A DNA stretch of 64,000 bases from Bacillota bacterium. GTDB lineage: Bacteria > Bacillota > Desulfotomaculia > Desulfotomaculales > Desulfohalotomaculaceae. Under the pieces are notes generated by a model, which was not told where the DNA came from, made no database searches, and saw only the letters and a program-made list of their open reading frames with translations. Positions within the stretch are counted from its first letter, which is position 1, and the number at the start of each line of letters is the position of its first letter. Positions 8,479 through 17,620 of this stretch are shown here, one piece after another. The position numbers and the translations under genes were made by a program. Location: assembly GCA_009711615.1 (NCBI GenBank), contig VENI01000004.1:62001-126000 (forward strand), written 5' to 3'.

Positions 8479-9843
8479 TTACTGCAACTTAATATCTTCG
8501 TCAGCCATTATACGGCGCTGAATAAAGTTGGTATAAACTTCTCCTCGGCGGTAGAAAGCATTACCTAACACTCGCAAGTGAAAGGGAGCCGTGGTGGGTA
8601 CACCTTCCACCACCATTTCTCCCAAGGCCCTCTCCATCCTGGCAATGGCCTGTTGACGGTCAGATGCCCACACAATCAGCTTACCAATCATGGAGTCATA
8701 ATAAGGTGGTACTTTATAGCCTTGAAAAACAAAACTGTCCATTCTTACCCCAGGACCTCCCGGAGGCAGGTATGCGGCAATTTCACCAGGGCCAGGCATA
8801 AAGTTTTTAGCTGGGTCTTCGGCATTAATGCGGCATTCAATAGCCCAACCACGTATCTTTATATCACTTTGTTTATAACCAAGTTCCTCACCGTAAGCAA
8901 TACGAATCTGTTCTTTTATCAAATCTATACCGGTTACCATCTCTGTTACTGGGTGTTCCACCTGAATTCGAGTGTTCATTTCTATAAAGTAGTAATTGTT
9001 ATGTTTATCCAGTAGAAACTCAATTGTACCAGCGTTGTAGTAATTCACTGACTGGGCTGCCTTTACTGCGGCTTCTCCCATCCGACGGCGCAAGGACGGA
9101 GTCAAAGCAGCAGAAGGTGCCTCTTCCAACAATTTTTGATTACGGCGCTGAATAGAACAGTCCCGCTCTCCCAGGTTTACAATATTACCATGCTTGTCAG
9201 CTAGAATTTGAAACTCTATGTGCCGAGGCTGTTCTACATATTTTTCCAGATAGACACCACTGTCTCCAAAGGCTGCTTGGGCTTCGTTCTGGGCTGCAGT
9301 TATAGCTTTAAGCAGGTCATCCCGGTTTTGTGCCACCCTCATACCTCGACCGCCGCCTCCAGCAGATGCCTTTATCAGTATAGGATAGCCAATATCGTCT
9401 GCCACTCTCAGTGCTTCATCTGAATCATGAATAACCCCTTCAGAACCAGGCACTACCGGCACCCCAGCTTCAATCATGGTTCTGCGGGCTAACGCCTTGT
9501 TGCCCATTCGCTCAATGGCGTCCATTGACGGGCCAATAAAAGTTATACCACAGTTTTCACACACATCGGCAAAGTTAGCATTCTCGGACAAGAATCCGTA
9601 GCCTGGATGAATGGCTTCTGCTCCGCATAGTTCTGCAACACTGATGATGTTGGCAATGTTTAAGTAACTTTTGTCCGATGCGGCGGGACCAATACAGTAT
9701 GCTTCATCAGCCAAACGTACGGGCAGACTTTCATGGTCTGCTTCGGAGTACACAATGGCAGTCCCAATACCCATTTCCTTACAAGCTCGAATTATTCTTA
9801 ATGCTATTTCTCCCCGGTTAGCTATTAATATCTTTCTAAACAT
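8479..9843 (-). CDS. accC: biotin carboxylase (AccC / pyruvate carboxylase subunit A)
   Basis: A 454-residue ATP-grasp biotin carboxylase that carboxylates biotin on its carrier protein. It shows [26 protein letters not shown], the ATP-binding loop [28 protein letters not shown], and the [14 protein letters not shown] catalytic segment. The length matches AccC. It lies 21 bp after a gene coding for a carboxyltransferase fused to a biotin carrier, so it probably serves pyruvate carboxylation, and it may also serve acetyl-CoA carboxylase if a free carrier protein is made (see the internal start at 10344). Confidence 0.94.
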   Translation of the reverse strand: MFRKILIANRGEIALRIIRACKEMGIGTAIVYSEADHESLPVRLADEAYCIGPAASDKSYLNIANIISVAELCGAEAIHPGYGFLSENANFADVCENCGITFIGPSMDAIERMGNKALARRTMIEAGVPVVPGSEGVIHDSDEALRVADDIGYPILIKASAGGGGRGMRVAQNRDDLLKAITAAQNEAQAAFGDSGVYLEKYVEQPRHIEFQILADKHGNIVNLGERDCSIQRRNQKLLEEAPSAALTPSLRRRMGEAAVKAAQSVNYYNAGTIEFLLDKHNNYYFIEMNTRIQVEHPVTEMVTGIDLIKEQIRIAYGEELGYKQSDIKIRGWAIECRINAEDPAKNFMPGPGEIAAYLPPGGPGVRMDSFVFQGYKVPPYYDSMIGKLIVWASDRQQAIARMERALGEMVVEGVPTTAPFHLRVLGNAFYRRGEVYTNFIQRRIMADEDIKLQ

Positions 9844-9864
9844 GCTTCCTCCAAATTATCTTTA

Positions 9865-11772
9865 TTAGGATTTTTTAATTTTAAACATCGGCTGCCCATA
9901 TTCAACAGGCTGACCGTTCTCTACTAAAATTTCTACCACTTGACCGGAGAATTCTACCTCAATTTCATTCATTAATTTCATTGCTTCTATGATACACAAA
10001 GTTTGGCCAGCTTCAACTTTCTGCCCCACTTCTACAAATGGGTCAGCATCAGGAGACGGCGCTTGGTAGAATGTCCCCACCATAGGTGCTGTAACCGATT
10101 CTAAATCTTTATCATCAACTTCCGGGGCCTTATTTTCCGCCTCTGCTCCAGTATTCTGCACCGGTGCTGACTTTACTTCTGGGGCTGGTACATCGGTAAC
10201 CTCTGGAGCAGTTATCACCGATGTTTCACCATGGCCAGCTCCTTTTTTAATAGCGACTTTTACGCCGTCGCTTTCCAATTCTATTTCTGATATGTCAGTG
10301 TCGTTTAAAATCTTAATTAACTCTTTTAATTCGTTTAAATTCACTTTTTTACCCTCCTTGGATACCTTCAATTTCCCGCTTGAAGTAACTTTTTTGGCTT
10401 TCTCTGCCTCAGCCTTGCCTTTCGCTGCAAGCTCGCCCCTGGCCCTAGCCTTAAAAAACCTTCTAGCAATCTGCGGGAACATTGCATAAGAAATCACATC
10501 TTCTTCACTTTCTGCCAAATCTTTAATTTCTTCCCTTAGTTTATCCAATTTTGGTTCTAGTAAGTCTGCCGGGCGGCAGGTGATCATTTCCTTATCCTTC
10601 AGTACCTTACGGGAAATGGCCGGATCTATGGTGGCTGGCGGTTCACCATACAAGCCCTGCACATATGACCTCACTTCTCCTGGTATTAGTTTGTACCGCT
10701 TTCCGGTCAGTACATTTAACACTGCCTGAGTACCTACTATTTGGCTGGTTGGAGTAACCAATGGTGGGAAACCCAACTCTTCCCTAACCTTAGGAATTTC
10801 CACCAGCACTTCGTCTAAACGATCCAGTGCCTTCTGTTCTTCCAGTTGGCTTACCAGGTTGGTAATCATGCCCCCGGGAACTTGATGATCAAACACCTTC
10901 ATGTCGTTAATTCTGGTTACGCCCCGTTCCTTACCATAATCTTTGCGCATTTTTTCAAAGTAGTCCGCAGCATCAAACAGTGAACGTAATGACAAACCTG
11001 TATCAAAAGGTGTAGACTTTAAAGCCCTTACCACTGTTTCAACTGGAGGTTGGGATGCTCCAAAGGCCAACGGTACAGATGCGGTATCTATTACATCCAC
11101 GCCTGCTTCAATGGCCTTTAAATATGACCCCACCGCCATACCACCAATGTAGTGACAATGTAACTGAACAGGTAGGCCAATTTTTTCTTTGTACAGTTTC
11201 ACCAGTTCATAAGCCTTATATGGTGCCAGTAGGCCTGCCATGTCCTTAATACAGATGGAGTCGGCGCCCATTTCAGCCAACTGTTCTGCTGTTTGAAGAT
11301 AATTTTCCACGGTATGTACCGGGCTGACAGTATAACTCACTGTAGCTTGAGCATGTCCCCCAGCCGCTTTGGTAGCTTTAATGGCAGTTTCCATGTTTCG
11401 GACATCATTTAATGCGTCAAAAATCCTGATAATATCCATCCCATTTTCCACGGCTTTGTGTACAAAGGCCTCCACAATGTCATCAGGATAATGGGTATAC
11501 CCCACCACAGATTGCCCTCTCAATAGCATCTGCAAAGGTGTGTTTTTTACAATGCTTTTTATGGCACGCAGCCTTTCCCATGGGTCTTCGTATAGATAAC
11601 GCATGCATACATCAAAGGTTGCTCCTCCCCAAACTTCCAGGGAATGATACCCCATTTGATCTAACTTCTCAGCTATGGGTAACATATCTTCGGTACGCAT
11701 TCTGGTAGCCCATAAACTCTGGTGTCCATCTCTTAGTGTTGTGTCGGTAATTTTTACCCGGTGGTGTTGCAA
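9865..11772 (-). CDS. oadA: pyruvate/oxaloacetate carboxyltransferase fused to biotin carrier protein
   Basis: A 635-residue protein. Residues ~1-275 form the HMGL-like carboxyltransferase ([48 protein letters not shown]), ~290-440 the conserved PYC/OadA domain, and ~476-635 a complete AccB-like carrier: a [23 protein letters not shown] start, an acidic/proline linker, and the biotinyl site EAMKLMNE near residue 600. It is probably the B subunit of a two-subunit pyruvate carboxylase with the adjacent biotin carboxylase. No sodium-pump (OadB) gene is visible, arguing against membrane oxaloacetate decarboxylase. The start is TTG at 11772 behind GGGGGGA. Confidence 0.9.
   Translation of the reverse strand: MQHHRVKITDTTLRDGHQSLWATRMRTEDMLPIAEKLDQMGYHSLEVWGGATFDVCMRYLYEDPWERLRAIKSIVKNTPLQMLLRGQSVVGYTHYPDDIVEAFVHKAVENGMDIIRIFDALNDVRNMETAIKATKAAGGHAQATVSYTVSPVHTVENYLQTAEQLAEMGADSICIKDMAGLLAPYKAYELVKLYKEKIGLPVQLHCHYIGGMAVGSYLKAIEAGVDVIDTASVPLAFGASQPPVETVVRALKSTPFDTGLSLRSLFDAADYFEKMRKDYGKERGVTRINDMKVFDHQVPGGMITNLVSQLEEQKALDRLDEVLVEIPKVREELGFPPLVTPTSQIVGTQAVLNVLTGKRYKLIPGEVRSYVQGLYGEPPATIDPAISRKVLKDKEMITCRPADLLEPKLDKLREEIKDLAESEEDVISYAMFPQIARRFFKARARGELAAKGKAEAEKAKKVTSSGKLKVSKEGKKVNLNELKELIKILNDTDISEIELESDGVKVAIKKGAGHGETSVITAPEVTDVPAPEVKSAPVQNTGAEAENKAPEVDDKDLESVTAPMVGTFYQAPSPDADPFVEVGQKVEAGQTLCIIEAMKLMNEIEVEFSGQVVEILVENGQPVEYGQPMFKIKKS
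10344..10359 (-). promoter_or_regulatory. internal ribosome-binding site and GTG start for a free BCCP
   Basis: Inside the carboxyltransferase gene, AAGGAGGG (10352-10359) stands seven bases before an in-frame GTG (10342-10344). Translation from it would give a 159-residue AccB-like protein starting [10 protein letters not shown], exactly where standalone biotin carboxyl carrier proteins start. Confidence 0.65.
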
Positions 11773-11955
11773 AGCAGTCCCCCCTATCGAAATAAAGGCC
11801 TGGAGTTTTAAGTCTGCCCCAAGCTCTGATTGGCAGAATTGTTAAAAAACAATAGCTATTATCATATAATTATTTACTATCCACAAATATTATAGTACAA
11901 GTGCAAATAATTGGGAACCGTTTATCGTCAAGTATACATAATGCTTTAGCTTGTG

Positions 11956-12004
11956 CAAAAAAGAACACTGCCTTTTCTTAATATATTGGCAGAGTTCTTT
12001 TTTA
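11956..12004 (-). terminator. terminator after spoIIIAH
   Basis: Inverted repeat AAGAACACTGCC/GGCAGAGTTCTT flanked by A/T runs on both sides, so it could work in both directions. On the minus strand it ends the spoIIIA operon. The remaining 11773-11955 stretch upstream of the carboxylase genes is AT-rich, with no promoter I would defend. Confidence 0.85.
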
Positions 12005-12023
12005 CATTCATAATTTCTTTTAT

Positions 12024-12058
12024 TATTCTAACTCCTAACTACTAACTCCTATCTCCTA
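12024..12058. repeat. degenerate heptamer repeat, copy 4
   Basis: TTATTCTAACTCC plus CTAACTA/CTAACTC units lying between the terminator and the spoIIIAH stop codon. Confidence 0.7.
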
Positions 12059-12061
12059 AAC

Positions 12062-12622
12062 TCACGGTTTCGGTATTATAACAATGTTTGACATGGGGAT
12101 TCCGGTGTTCCGGGAAACCAGGTCAGCAATTTTGGCTGCTTGTTCTGTGGTTAAATTATCTACCTGCACCACCACTGTGGCAACCTTGTCCTGCAATAGG
12201 ACCACAGCATCTTTGAAACCTTTGGCTCTGATCAGACTTTCCATTTCCATTTCTTTTCCGATGTTCTGGGTAATAACATACAGCTTCTCTTGGGCTTTTT
12301 TGCGAGTCTCACCTTCTGCGTTAGGATTGTTGATAATTTCCCGCAACCATTCCACCTGCTGACCCCGGGTTCTTTCCCGTTCCAGGCGATATTCTATAAA
12401 GAAACTGTCCTTATCTTGTTCTTCTTGCTGCTGGGTTTCTACCAGTTCAGGCTTTTCAGCTGGTTTCTCCGGTTCAACCTCTTCAATTGTAGTAGCAGTT
12501 GGCACAGCTGTTATGTCACTACCGACCTTGCCAATACCGGCATATCCAATGGATATTAAAGCCACCCCTACTAATGTCAACATAATTAAAACAGTACTCC
12601 GTTTCGGGACTATTACTTTCAC
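12062..12622 (-). CDS. spoIIIAH: stage III sporulation protein AH
   Basis: A 186-residue SpoIIIAH: one N-terminal membrane segment (about 10-29), a Glu-rich linker, and the C-terminal ring-forming domain (RAKGFKDAVVLLQDKVATVVVQVDNLTTEQAAKIADLVSRNTGI). In sporulation it is anchored in the mother-cell membrane and pairs across the septum with SpoIIQ to form the feeding channel. It is the last gene of the spoIIIA operon. The start is GTG 12622; its AAGGAGGG site overlaps the spoIIIAG stop. Confidence 0.93.
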   Translation of the reverse strand: MKVIVPKRSTVLIMLTLVGVALISIGYAGIGKVGSDITAVPTATTIEEVEPEKPAEKPELVETQQQEEQDKDSFFIEYRLERERTRGQQVEWLREIINNPNAEGETRKKAQEKLYVITQNIGKEMEMESLIRAKGFKDAVVLLQDKVATVVVQVDNLTTEQAAKIADLVSRNTGIPMSNIVIIPKP

Positions 12623-12626
12623 CTTC

Positions 12627-13229
12627 TTAACCCTCCTTGGCCAGCACCATTATTTTTTGTGGTTCAACACCTAGAGCCACCTTCACTGCTCTAAAAATTT
12701 TAGCCTTAGTTTCCGGGTTGCTGGCTCCTTCCGCTACCACCAACACCCCAGCCACTTCCGGGGCAAACTCCTGGTTTAGAACGGGTACTTCCGCACCGCT
12801 GTTCTCTTTTATCAACACCAACTGACTGGTGTCAGTATCTTCGGTTAATACCCTTGTACCACCCGCTTGATCTTTCTCTTGGGTGGTTTTTGTGCCAGTG
12901 GTGGTATTAATGGCATAATCCGCCCGGGATGAACTTTCCAGCCTCACTGTTACATTTACCTTGCCAGCCCCTTCTACTAATTCCAGCATCTGTTGCAATT
13001 TTTCAGCCAGATATTTCTCTTCATCTGCAGAGTTTAGTTGAGGGTTGTGTTCAACAGACTCTTCACTTTTTCTCTCTTCACTGACACCAGTCCCCGAAGA
13101 TGGTGGGTTGCTGGGATTATTATTAAAGGGATTGCCACTAACAACCAATAATAAACCAATGCTTACCCCCAACAAAGTTCCCAACCATTTTAATTTCTTT
13201 TTATTTAAGCCTAAAAACTCTTTATCCAT
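12627..13229 (-). CDS. spoIIIAG: stage III sporulation protein AG
   Basis: A 200-residue SpoIIIAG, which builds the large periplasmic ring of the mother-cell/forespore channel. It has a membrane segment near residues 15-32, a Ser/Glu linker, and the domain YLAEKLQQMLELVEGAGKVNVTVRLESSSRADYA, then VAGVLVVAEGASNPETKAKIFRAVKVALGVEPQKI. I placed the start at ATG 13229, since the upstream ATG nearly touches the GGGAGGG site. Confidence 0.92.
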   Translation of the reverse strand: MDKEFLGLNKKKLKWLGTLLGVSIGLLLVVSGNPFNNNPSNPPSSGTGVSEERKSEESVEHNPQLNSADEEKYLAEKLQQMLELVEGAGKVNVTVRLESSSRADYAINTTTGTKTTQEKDQAGGTRVLTEDTDTSQLVLIKENSGAEVPVLNQEFAPEVAGVLVVAEGASNPETKAKIFRAVKVALGVEPQKIMVLAKEG

Positions 13230-13253
13230 CCCTGGCATACCCTCCCATTACTA

Positions 13254-13290
13254 TTATTCTGACTTCTGACTCCTAACTTCTTACTCCTGA
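13254..13290. repeat. degenerate heptamer repeat, copy 5
   Basis: TTATTCTGACTTCTGACTCC plus further CTAACTT/CTTACTC units covering the spoIIIAF stop codon and the leader of spoIIIAG. It interrupts an otherwise tightly packed operon. Confidence 0.7.
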
Positions 13291-13907
13291 GTAGTTACTG
13301 TATATGTAACCTGCACCTGTTCTTCAGGCAGGTTGTAAAAATCAGCTACTGTCTTGGCCAGTTGGTGCATGGCCTGCTGGTTTTCTGGGGGTATTTGCTG
13401 TGGTTCTACCGGTTTATCATTTGTCCCCACTTCTATCTCCACCGGTTCCACTATTTTGCTATCCCCATTTATCTCTTCTTTGTCAGTCACAGTAAGTTGT
13501 ATTAACTGTAACCGGCCAAAGTTTTCCCCTTCGCTGGTATTTAATTCCACTTGGGCATCCAGCACTGATACATCTTGGTTTAACCTGGCCAATGCCAGCA
13601 CCTGTTTGGCAATTCCCGTACGGTAATCTTCCACCGCCCTGCTTTTATACTGGTCTGATAATTCCTTAGCACTGGTCTCCACCTGTTCCAGTGAAGCAGC
13701 GGGCGCAGTAGATATCTTAGGAACATGAGTATTAAAATCACCATGAAAATAGTTGGAAGCCACCTGGAGCACTGCAATTGTTACCAACAAGCCCATTACC
13801 ATTTTCACATAATTCCTCATGGTTCCTGAAGGTAATAGCAGTTCTAAAAAAACCGCCAGCATTACTATAATTACAAGGCTTTGTACCAGCTGGCGCAATA
13901 TCTCCAC
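13281..13907 (-). CDS. spoIIIAF: stage III sporulation protein AF
   Basis: A 208-residue SpoIIIAF. Two membrane segments lie near residues 8-27 and 34-52 (LVQSLVIIVMLAVFLELLLPSG, YVKMVMGLLVTIAVLQV), followed by a soluble ring-building-like domain ending in VADFYNLPEEQVQVTYTVTTQE. It is part of the SpoIIIA channel. It lies 15 bp after spoIIIAE; its stop codon is formed within a heptamer repeat. Confidence 0.92.
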   Translation of the reverse strand: MEILRQLVQSLVIIVMLAVFLELLLPSGTMRNYVKMVMGLLVTIAVLQVASNYFHGDFNTHVPKISTAPAASLEQVETSAKELSDQYKSRAVEDYRTGIAKQVLALARLNQDVSVLDAQVELNTSEGENFGRLQLIQLTVTDKEEINGDSKIVEPVEIEVGTNDKPVEPQQIPPENQQAMHQLAKTVADFYNLPEEQVQVTYTVTTQE

Positions 13908-13922
13908 TGTCTATCACCTCCT

Positions 13923-15092
13923 CTACCTAAGCATCACTGTAAGGTTCCCCATGCCCACAACTATGGTAACGGCAAAGAAAAACAGTAAGCCCACTGTGGC
14001 AACCGCTCCAAACACTGCAAACAAACTGTTGCCCAAACCCGTAAGGCAGTCAGCCATGTCACTATCCCCAATAGGCTGTATAACTGCACCCGCCAGACGG
14101 TAAACAAAGGCAATGGCCAGTATTTTAATTAACGGCAGCACTGTTAACAGCGCAATTACTACTACCCCGGCGATGCCCACTGCATTCTTCATTAGCAAAG
14201 CAGATCCCATCACTGCTTCCAGTGCATCCGAAAGTGTGCCGCCCACCACTGGTAAAAATGCGTCAGTGGTAAACTTGGCGGTACGCAATGCCACACCATC
14301 ACTTACTGCCCCGGCTACACCGTGGATAGCTAAAACGCCCAGAAATACCGTTGAACACAGCCCCAACACCGTCATGCTAACTGTCTTAAACAAATCTGCC
14401 ATTCTAGATACTTTAAACTGTGAAGACACCCCGTTAACTACTGAAAGAACAGCGGCAAAAAGTATCAGTGGCAGCACCACATTTTTTATCACGGTACCAA
14501 TAACAGTGATGGAACCTAAAATAATGGGGTGAAATATGGTGGATGATGCAATCCCCCCCATTGCCGCCAACAGGGTAAGCAACAGCGGCATTAATGCCTG
14601 CATGAAGGTTACCATGTTATCCACTGCTTCCCGACCAATGTTGATGGTTAAAGTAAATGTACCCACCGCCATGGTTACCAGCACCAGATAACATATAAAG
14701 TAGGCTATTTTACCCACCGTTGCTTTCTCAAAGGCACTCATCAAGTTCTGCAGCACTGCCGTGATAATGGACAGCACCACTAATTTTCCCAAAAGTGACA
14801 GGTTGGCCACCACTTCACTAAAGATATATTTAATCAACCAGTTAAATACTTCACTGGTATCCCAGTCCACTTCCCCCCGGGCCAGTTTGGTTACCATGGT
14901 GCGGAAATCCAGCTGGGGAACGGCCTGCTGGATTTCGCCATCCAATTTTTCCACTACTTTTTCCACCGATTCCAAGTTCAGTATTGATATGTCCAAATCA
15001 CCGGGGTTGTCCTGTTGGGCTGCCTGCACCGGCAGTGCGTATAGAATGTTAATAAACAACATTAAAACGATTACTATTCTTTTTATCATCAC
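13923..15092 (-). CDS. spoIIIAE: stage III sporulation protein AE
   Basis: A 389-residue polytopic membrane protein with an N-terminal signal-like segment and about seven or eight later membrane spans (for example VANLSLLGKLVVLSIITAVLQN and GSITVIGTVIKNVVLPLILFAAVLSVVNG). SpoIIIAE is the largest membrane component of the SpoIIIA complex and may form the export gate. It lies between spoIIIAD and spoIIIAF with spacings of 5 and 15 bp. Confidence 0.95.
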   Translation of the reverse strand: MMIKRIVIVLMLFINILYALPVQAAQQDNPGDLDISILNLESVEKVVEKLDGEIQQAVPQLDFRTMVTKLARGEVDWDTSEVFNWLIKYIFSEVVANLSLLGKLVVLSIITAVLQNLMSAFEKATVGKIAYFICYLVLVTMAVGTFTLTINIGREAVDNMVTFMQALMPLLLTLLAAMGGIASSTIFHPIILGSITVIGTVIKNVVLPLILFAAVLSVVNGVSSQFKVSRMADLFKTVSMTVLGLCSTVFLGVLAIHGVAGAVSDGVALRTAKFTTDAFLPVVGGTLSDALEAVMGSALLMKNAVGIAGVVVIALLTVLPLIKILAIAFVYRLAGAVIQPIGDSDMADCLTGLGNSLFAVFGAVATVGLLFFFAVTIVVGMGNLTVMLR

Positions 15093-15097
15093 ACCAC

Positions 15098-15487
15098 CTA
15101 CGTTGGTATTATTTTAAGCAGCGCCTGTAAAACAGCCACAATAATGGGTACTGCCAGTACCATGACCAGAATTTTGGCAGCAAACTCCACTTTACTGGCC
15201 AGCGCCCCTTCGCCGGCATCCCGGCAGATTTGTGCCCCAAAGTCCGCTATATACGCTATACCCACAATTTTCAAGATAGTTCCAAGGTACGCCATGCTTA
15301 TATTGGCTTGATTGGCCAGATCCTTTAAAACTTGAAACACAGAAGTGATTGGCCCCAGCATCATGAAGAATATAATTAACCCTGCGGTTAAGCTTAATAG
15401 AACTCCAATCTCACTTTTGCCAAACTTAACGATGCCAGCCAATATGGTGGTTACTAAGGCAATCCCTATAATCTGCATTATTTCCAT
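15098..15487 (-). CDS. spoIIIAD: stage III sporulation protein AD
   Basis: A 129-residue membrane protein with four hydrophobic segments (MEIMQIIGIALVTTILAGIVK; LLSLTAGLIIFFMML; AYLGTILKIVGIAYIADFGAQICRDAGEGALASKVEFAAK; MVLAVPIIVAVLQALLKIIP). The FGAQICRDAGEGALASKVE stretch is highly conserved in SpoIIIAD. It is encoded between spoIIIAC and spoIIIAE. Confidence 0.95.
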   Translation of the reverse strand: MEIMQIIGIALVTTILAGIVKFGKSEIGVLLSLTAGLIIFFMMLGPITSVFQVLKDLANQANISMAYLGTILKIVGIAYIADFGAQICRDAGEGALASKVEFAAKILVMVLAVPIIVAVLQALLKIIPT

Positions 15488-15508
15488 ACGTTACCACCCT
15501 CATGTCTG

Positions 15509-15709
15509 CTAAAATAAGTTAAACACTGATTTTACTTCTGTAAAAAATGAACCTAGAAAATCAATTACCCAAAAAAGTATCACTACCACACCGCCCACCG
15601 TCACCCAATTGGCATATTCCTCTTTGCCGCAGTTTTTCAAAACCGTGTGTAGCGCCGCCACCAGTATTCCTATACCGGCAATTCTAAAAATAATATCAAT
15701 GCTGCCCAT
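15509..15709 (-). CDS. spoIIIAC: stage III sporulation protein AC
   Basis: A 66-residue membrane protein with two spans (IDIIFRIAGIGILVAALHTVL and WVTVGGVVVILFWVIDFLG) joined by NCGKEEYAN, the usual SpoIIIAC pattern. Size and operon position agree. Confidence 0.95.
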   Translation of the reverse strand: MGSIDIIFRIAGIGILVAALHTVLKNCGKEEYANWVTVGGVVVILFWVIDFLGSFFTEVKSVFNLF

Positions 15710-15722
15710 GGTGTTCCCCCTT

Positions 15723-16241
15723 TTAGATGAAAATTAAAATTATGGTCAAGCCGCCTAAAACACCGAGATAGTTATAAAGCTTGACATTCTTAGCTGCCTC
15801 TTCCTCTGCTTTGGCTGCTTCTATTCTTAATTGTTCCCGAGCCAACTGCAGGTGTTTTACCTGGTCTTCCCGGTCAGATATTCCCAAACTAGTGCCAAGC
15901 GCCCGTAGTACTGATGCATCACTGTTTTTTATAGCGCTGTTCCTAGAAAACTTTTTCAACGTATCATCCAAGGCTTCTCGAGCAGTAATACCATCGCCGC
16001 TCAAAAGCCTGTTCCTGGTTTCAAGAAACAACTGGGCCACACTCTTATCGCAACGATTGGCCACCTGTTCTAAGGCATCGGGTAGTGGAGTGGCTCCATA
16101 AGAAATCTCCGTTTCTAGCATTTGCAAAGCCGACTGTAGGTACCGCAAATCCTTAGGACGACGCTGGTAGTCCCTGGCCACAGAAAACCCGGCATAACCA
16201 CAAGAACACAGTATAACCAGTGCACCAATAATTTTTAGCAC
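15723..16241 (-). CDS. spoIIIAB: stage III sporulation protein AB
   Basis: A 172-residue SpoIIIAB, related to GspF-type secretion platform proteins. It has an N-terminal membrane segment (GALVILCSCGYAGFSVA), a helical middle (LRYLQSALQMLETEISYGATPLPDALEQVA; LGTSLGISDREDQVKHL) and a C-terminal hydrophobic anchor LYNYLGVLGGLTIILIFI. It overlaps the spoIIIAA end by 7 bp, indicating translational coupling. Confidence 0.95.
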   Translation of the reverse strand: MLKIIGALVILCSCGYAGFSVARDYQRRPKDLRYLQSALQMLETEISYGATPLPDALEQVANRCDKSVAQLFLETRNRLLSGDGITAREALDDTLKKFSRNSAIKNSDASVLRALGTSLGISDREDQVKHLQLAREQLRIEAAKAEEEAAKNVKLYNYLGVLGGLTIILIFI

Positions 16242-17248
16242 CTCTTCACCCCCAAAGGACGGTATGTTATACCATCCAATACTTGCTTGACCGTACCTGG
16301 ACCCTTACTGCGGTCTAACACTACCAATCGTTCAATAGCCTGCAGTTTTAGCAACCTTTTTATGGCGGGTCGCTTTTCAATATCATCTACAGCTGCACCG
16401 TGTGCCGTAGTTAATACTTTCACCCCAGCATTAAGAACTTCTTCCAATGCTTCCACATCTTCCATGCGACCAATTTCGTCAGTGGCAATAACTTGGGGTG
16501 ACATAGACCTTAAAAGCATCATCATACCAGAAGCTTTGGGACAGGAATCCAGCACATCGGAACGCGTTCCGACATTAAGCTGAGGTATACCCCGGTAGCA
16601 CCCAGCAATTTCCGACCGCTCGTCCACCACCCCTACGGTAACCCCCGGAAAGTTGAACTTCTGTATACCACTGGATAGTTGGCGTACAATATCCCGGAGA
16701 ATAGTGGTTTTGCCGCAACGGGGCGGAGATATAAGCATGGTGTGATAAACGTCGCCTTTAGGAGAAATCAAATGTCTTAACAGTTGATCCGCTGCACCCA
16801 CCACTTGACGGGAAATACGGATGTTAAATCCTGATATATACTTAATAGTTTTAACTCTGCCCTGATCAGCCACCACTTTTCCTGTGATGCCCACACGATG
16901 GCCACCAGTGAGGGTTATATAGCCATTCTTTAATTCCTCCTCCAAAGCATAAATGGAAGAATTGCTTACCATCTGAGTGGTGCGCTGAATATCATCAGCG
17001 CTGACAAAGTAAGCCCGTTCGGAGTGTGCAGTTAACCCTCCTTCCCGGTGTAAAAACACGTCTTCATCACTGAAGCCCAATACCATTGGGCGGTTTTGCC
17101 TCAATCGCAACTCTTCAAGTCTAGCCATCTCTTCCGGCTGAAGTTGCTGTAAACGTTGAAGCATTTTGCGCAGGTGGGACGGAAGTACGTTCATTACAAT
17201 AGTTAATGAGTTATCTTTTTTTGACAAGGCCAACTCAGAAGCATTCAT
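16235..17248 (-). CDS. spoIIIAA: stage III sporulation protein AA (ATPase)
   Basis: A 337-residue SpoIIIAA, the secretion-ATPase-like motor of the SpoIIIA channel. The P-loop reads ISPPRCGKTTILRD, followed by VGVVDERSEIAGCYRG, RSDVLDSCPKASGMMMLLRSMSPQVIATDEIG (Walker B-like) and TAHGAAVDDI. I put the start at ATG 17248 because GAGGAGGG stands upstream and it fits the family; the longer frame to 17344 would run through the promoter and terminator. It is the first gene of the operon. Confidence 0.95.
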   Translation of the reverse strand: MNASELALSKKDNSLTIVMNVLPSHLRKMLQRLQQLQPEEMARLEELRLRQNRPMVLGFSDEDVFLHREGGLTAHSERAYFVSADDIQRTTQMVSNSSIYALEEELKNGYITLTGGHRVGITGKVVADQGRVKTIKYISGFNIRISRQVVGAADQLLRHLISPKGDVYHTMLISPPRCGKTTILRDIVRQLSSGIQKFNFPGVTVGVVDERSEIAGCYRGIPQLNVGTRSDVLDSCPKASGMMMLLRSMSPQVIATDEIGRMEDVEALEEVLNAGVKVLTTAHGAAVDDIEKRPAIKRLLKLQAIERLVVLDRSKGPGTVKQVLDGITYRPLGVKRC

Positions 17249-17271
17249 TAGTTGTCCCTCCTCAGGGATAT

Positions 17272-17299
17272 ATGTATGGCTTGTACTGGTAAAATATGC
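17272..17299 (-). promoter_or_regulatory. sigma-E promoter of the spoIIIA operon
   Basis: On the minus strand GCATATT (17293-17299) and CATACAT (17272-17278) are 14 bases apart, matching the sigma-E pattern KMATATT-N14/15-CATACA-T. This is the sigma factor known to drive spoIIIA in Bacillus subtilis. Confidence 0.82.
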
Positions 17300-17342
17300 C
17301 GGAAATTTTTGTCGAAAGAGTGAGCGTGGTTCTAATAGACAC

Positions 17343-17371
17343 AAAAAGAACCCTGCCTTTGGGCAGGGTTC
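17343..17371 (-). terminator. terminator after the small spore protein gene
   Basis: Perfect 10-bp stem GAACCCTGCC/GGCAGGGTTC with a TTTG loop, followed by TTTTTG on the minus strand, 15 bp past the stop codon. Confidence 0.9.
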
Positions 17372-17385
17372 CTAATTCGGGGAAG

Positions 17386-17544
17386 TTATAACATACTGCG
17401 TTCCGCTCTTGCTATTGCGTGTTTTACAAAACTACCACATTCTCGGGATGTGAGTTCACCATAGTCAGATCCTTGGATCTTGTGAGCCACACCCATTTCT
17501 TGGGCAATTTCATACTTGAGAGCATCACTCATATATTTCGCCAT
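17386..17544 (-). CDS. alpha/beta-type small acid-soluble spore protein
   Basis: A 52-residue protein with the SASP pattern: LKYEIAQEMGV near residues 9-19 and YGELTSRECGSFVKHAIARAE near 28-48, equivalent to the KxEIAxELGV and GxLTxRxxGxxxKxxIxxAE blocks. Such proteins coat spore DNA and protect it. It is shorter than the usual ~60-70 residues and has a Cys, so it is a divergent member. The start is ATG 17544 after GAGGAGGGG. It is monocistronic, with its own terminator. Confidence 0.85.
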   Translation of the reverse strand: MAKYMSDALKYEIAQEMGVAHKIQGSDYGELTSRECGSFVKHAIARAERSML

Positions 17545-17620
17545 TAAAACATCCCCTCCTCAGCATTTAGCATCACCATTAATTCTTAATGAATACTGGG
17601 GATGTTATGGTTAAAATGTT

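Noticed and set aside
2431-13290. Heptamer repeats as a CRISPR array
   Set aside because: Units are 7 bp, degenerate and without spacers; no cas genes in the window.
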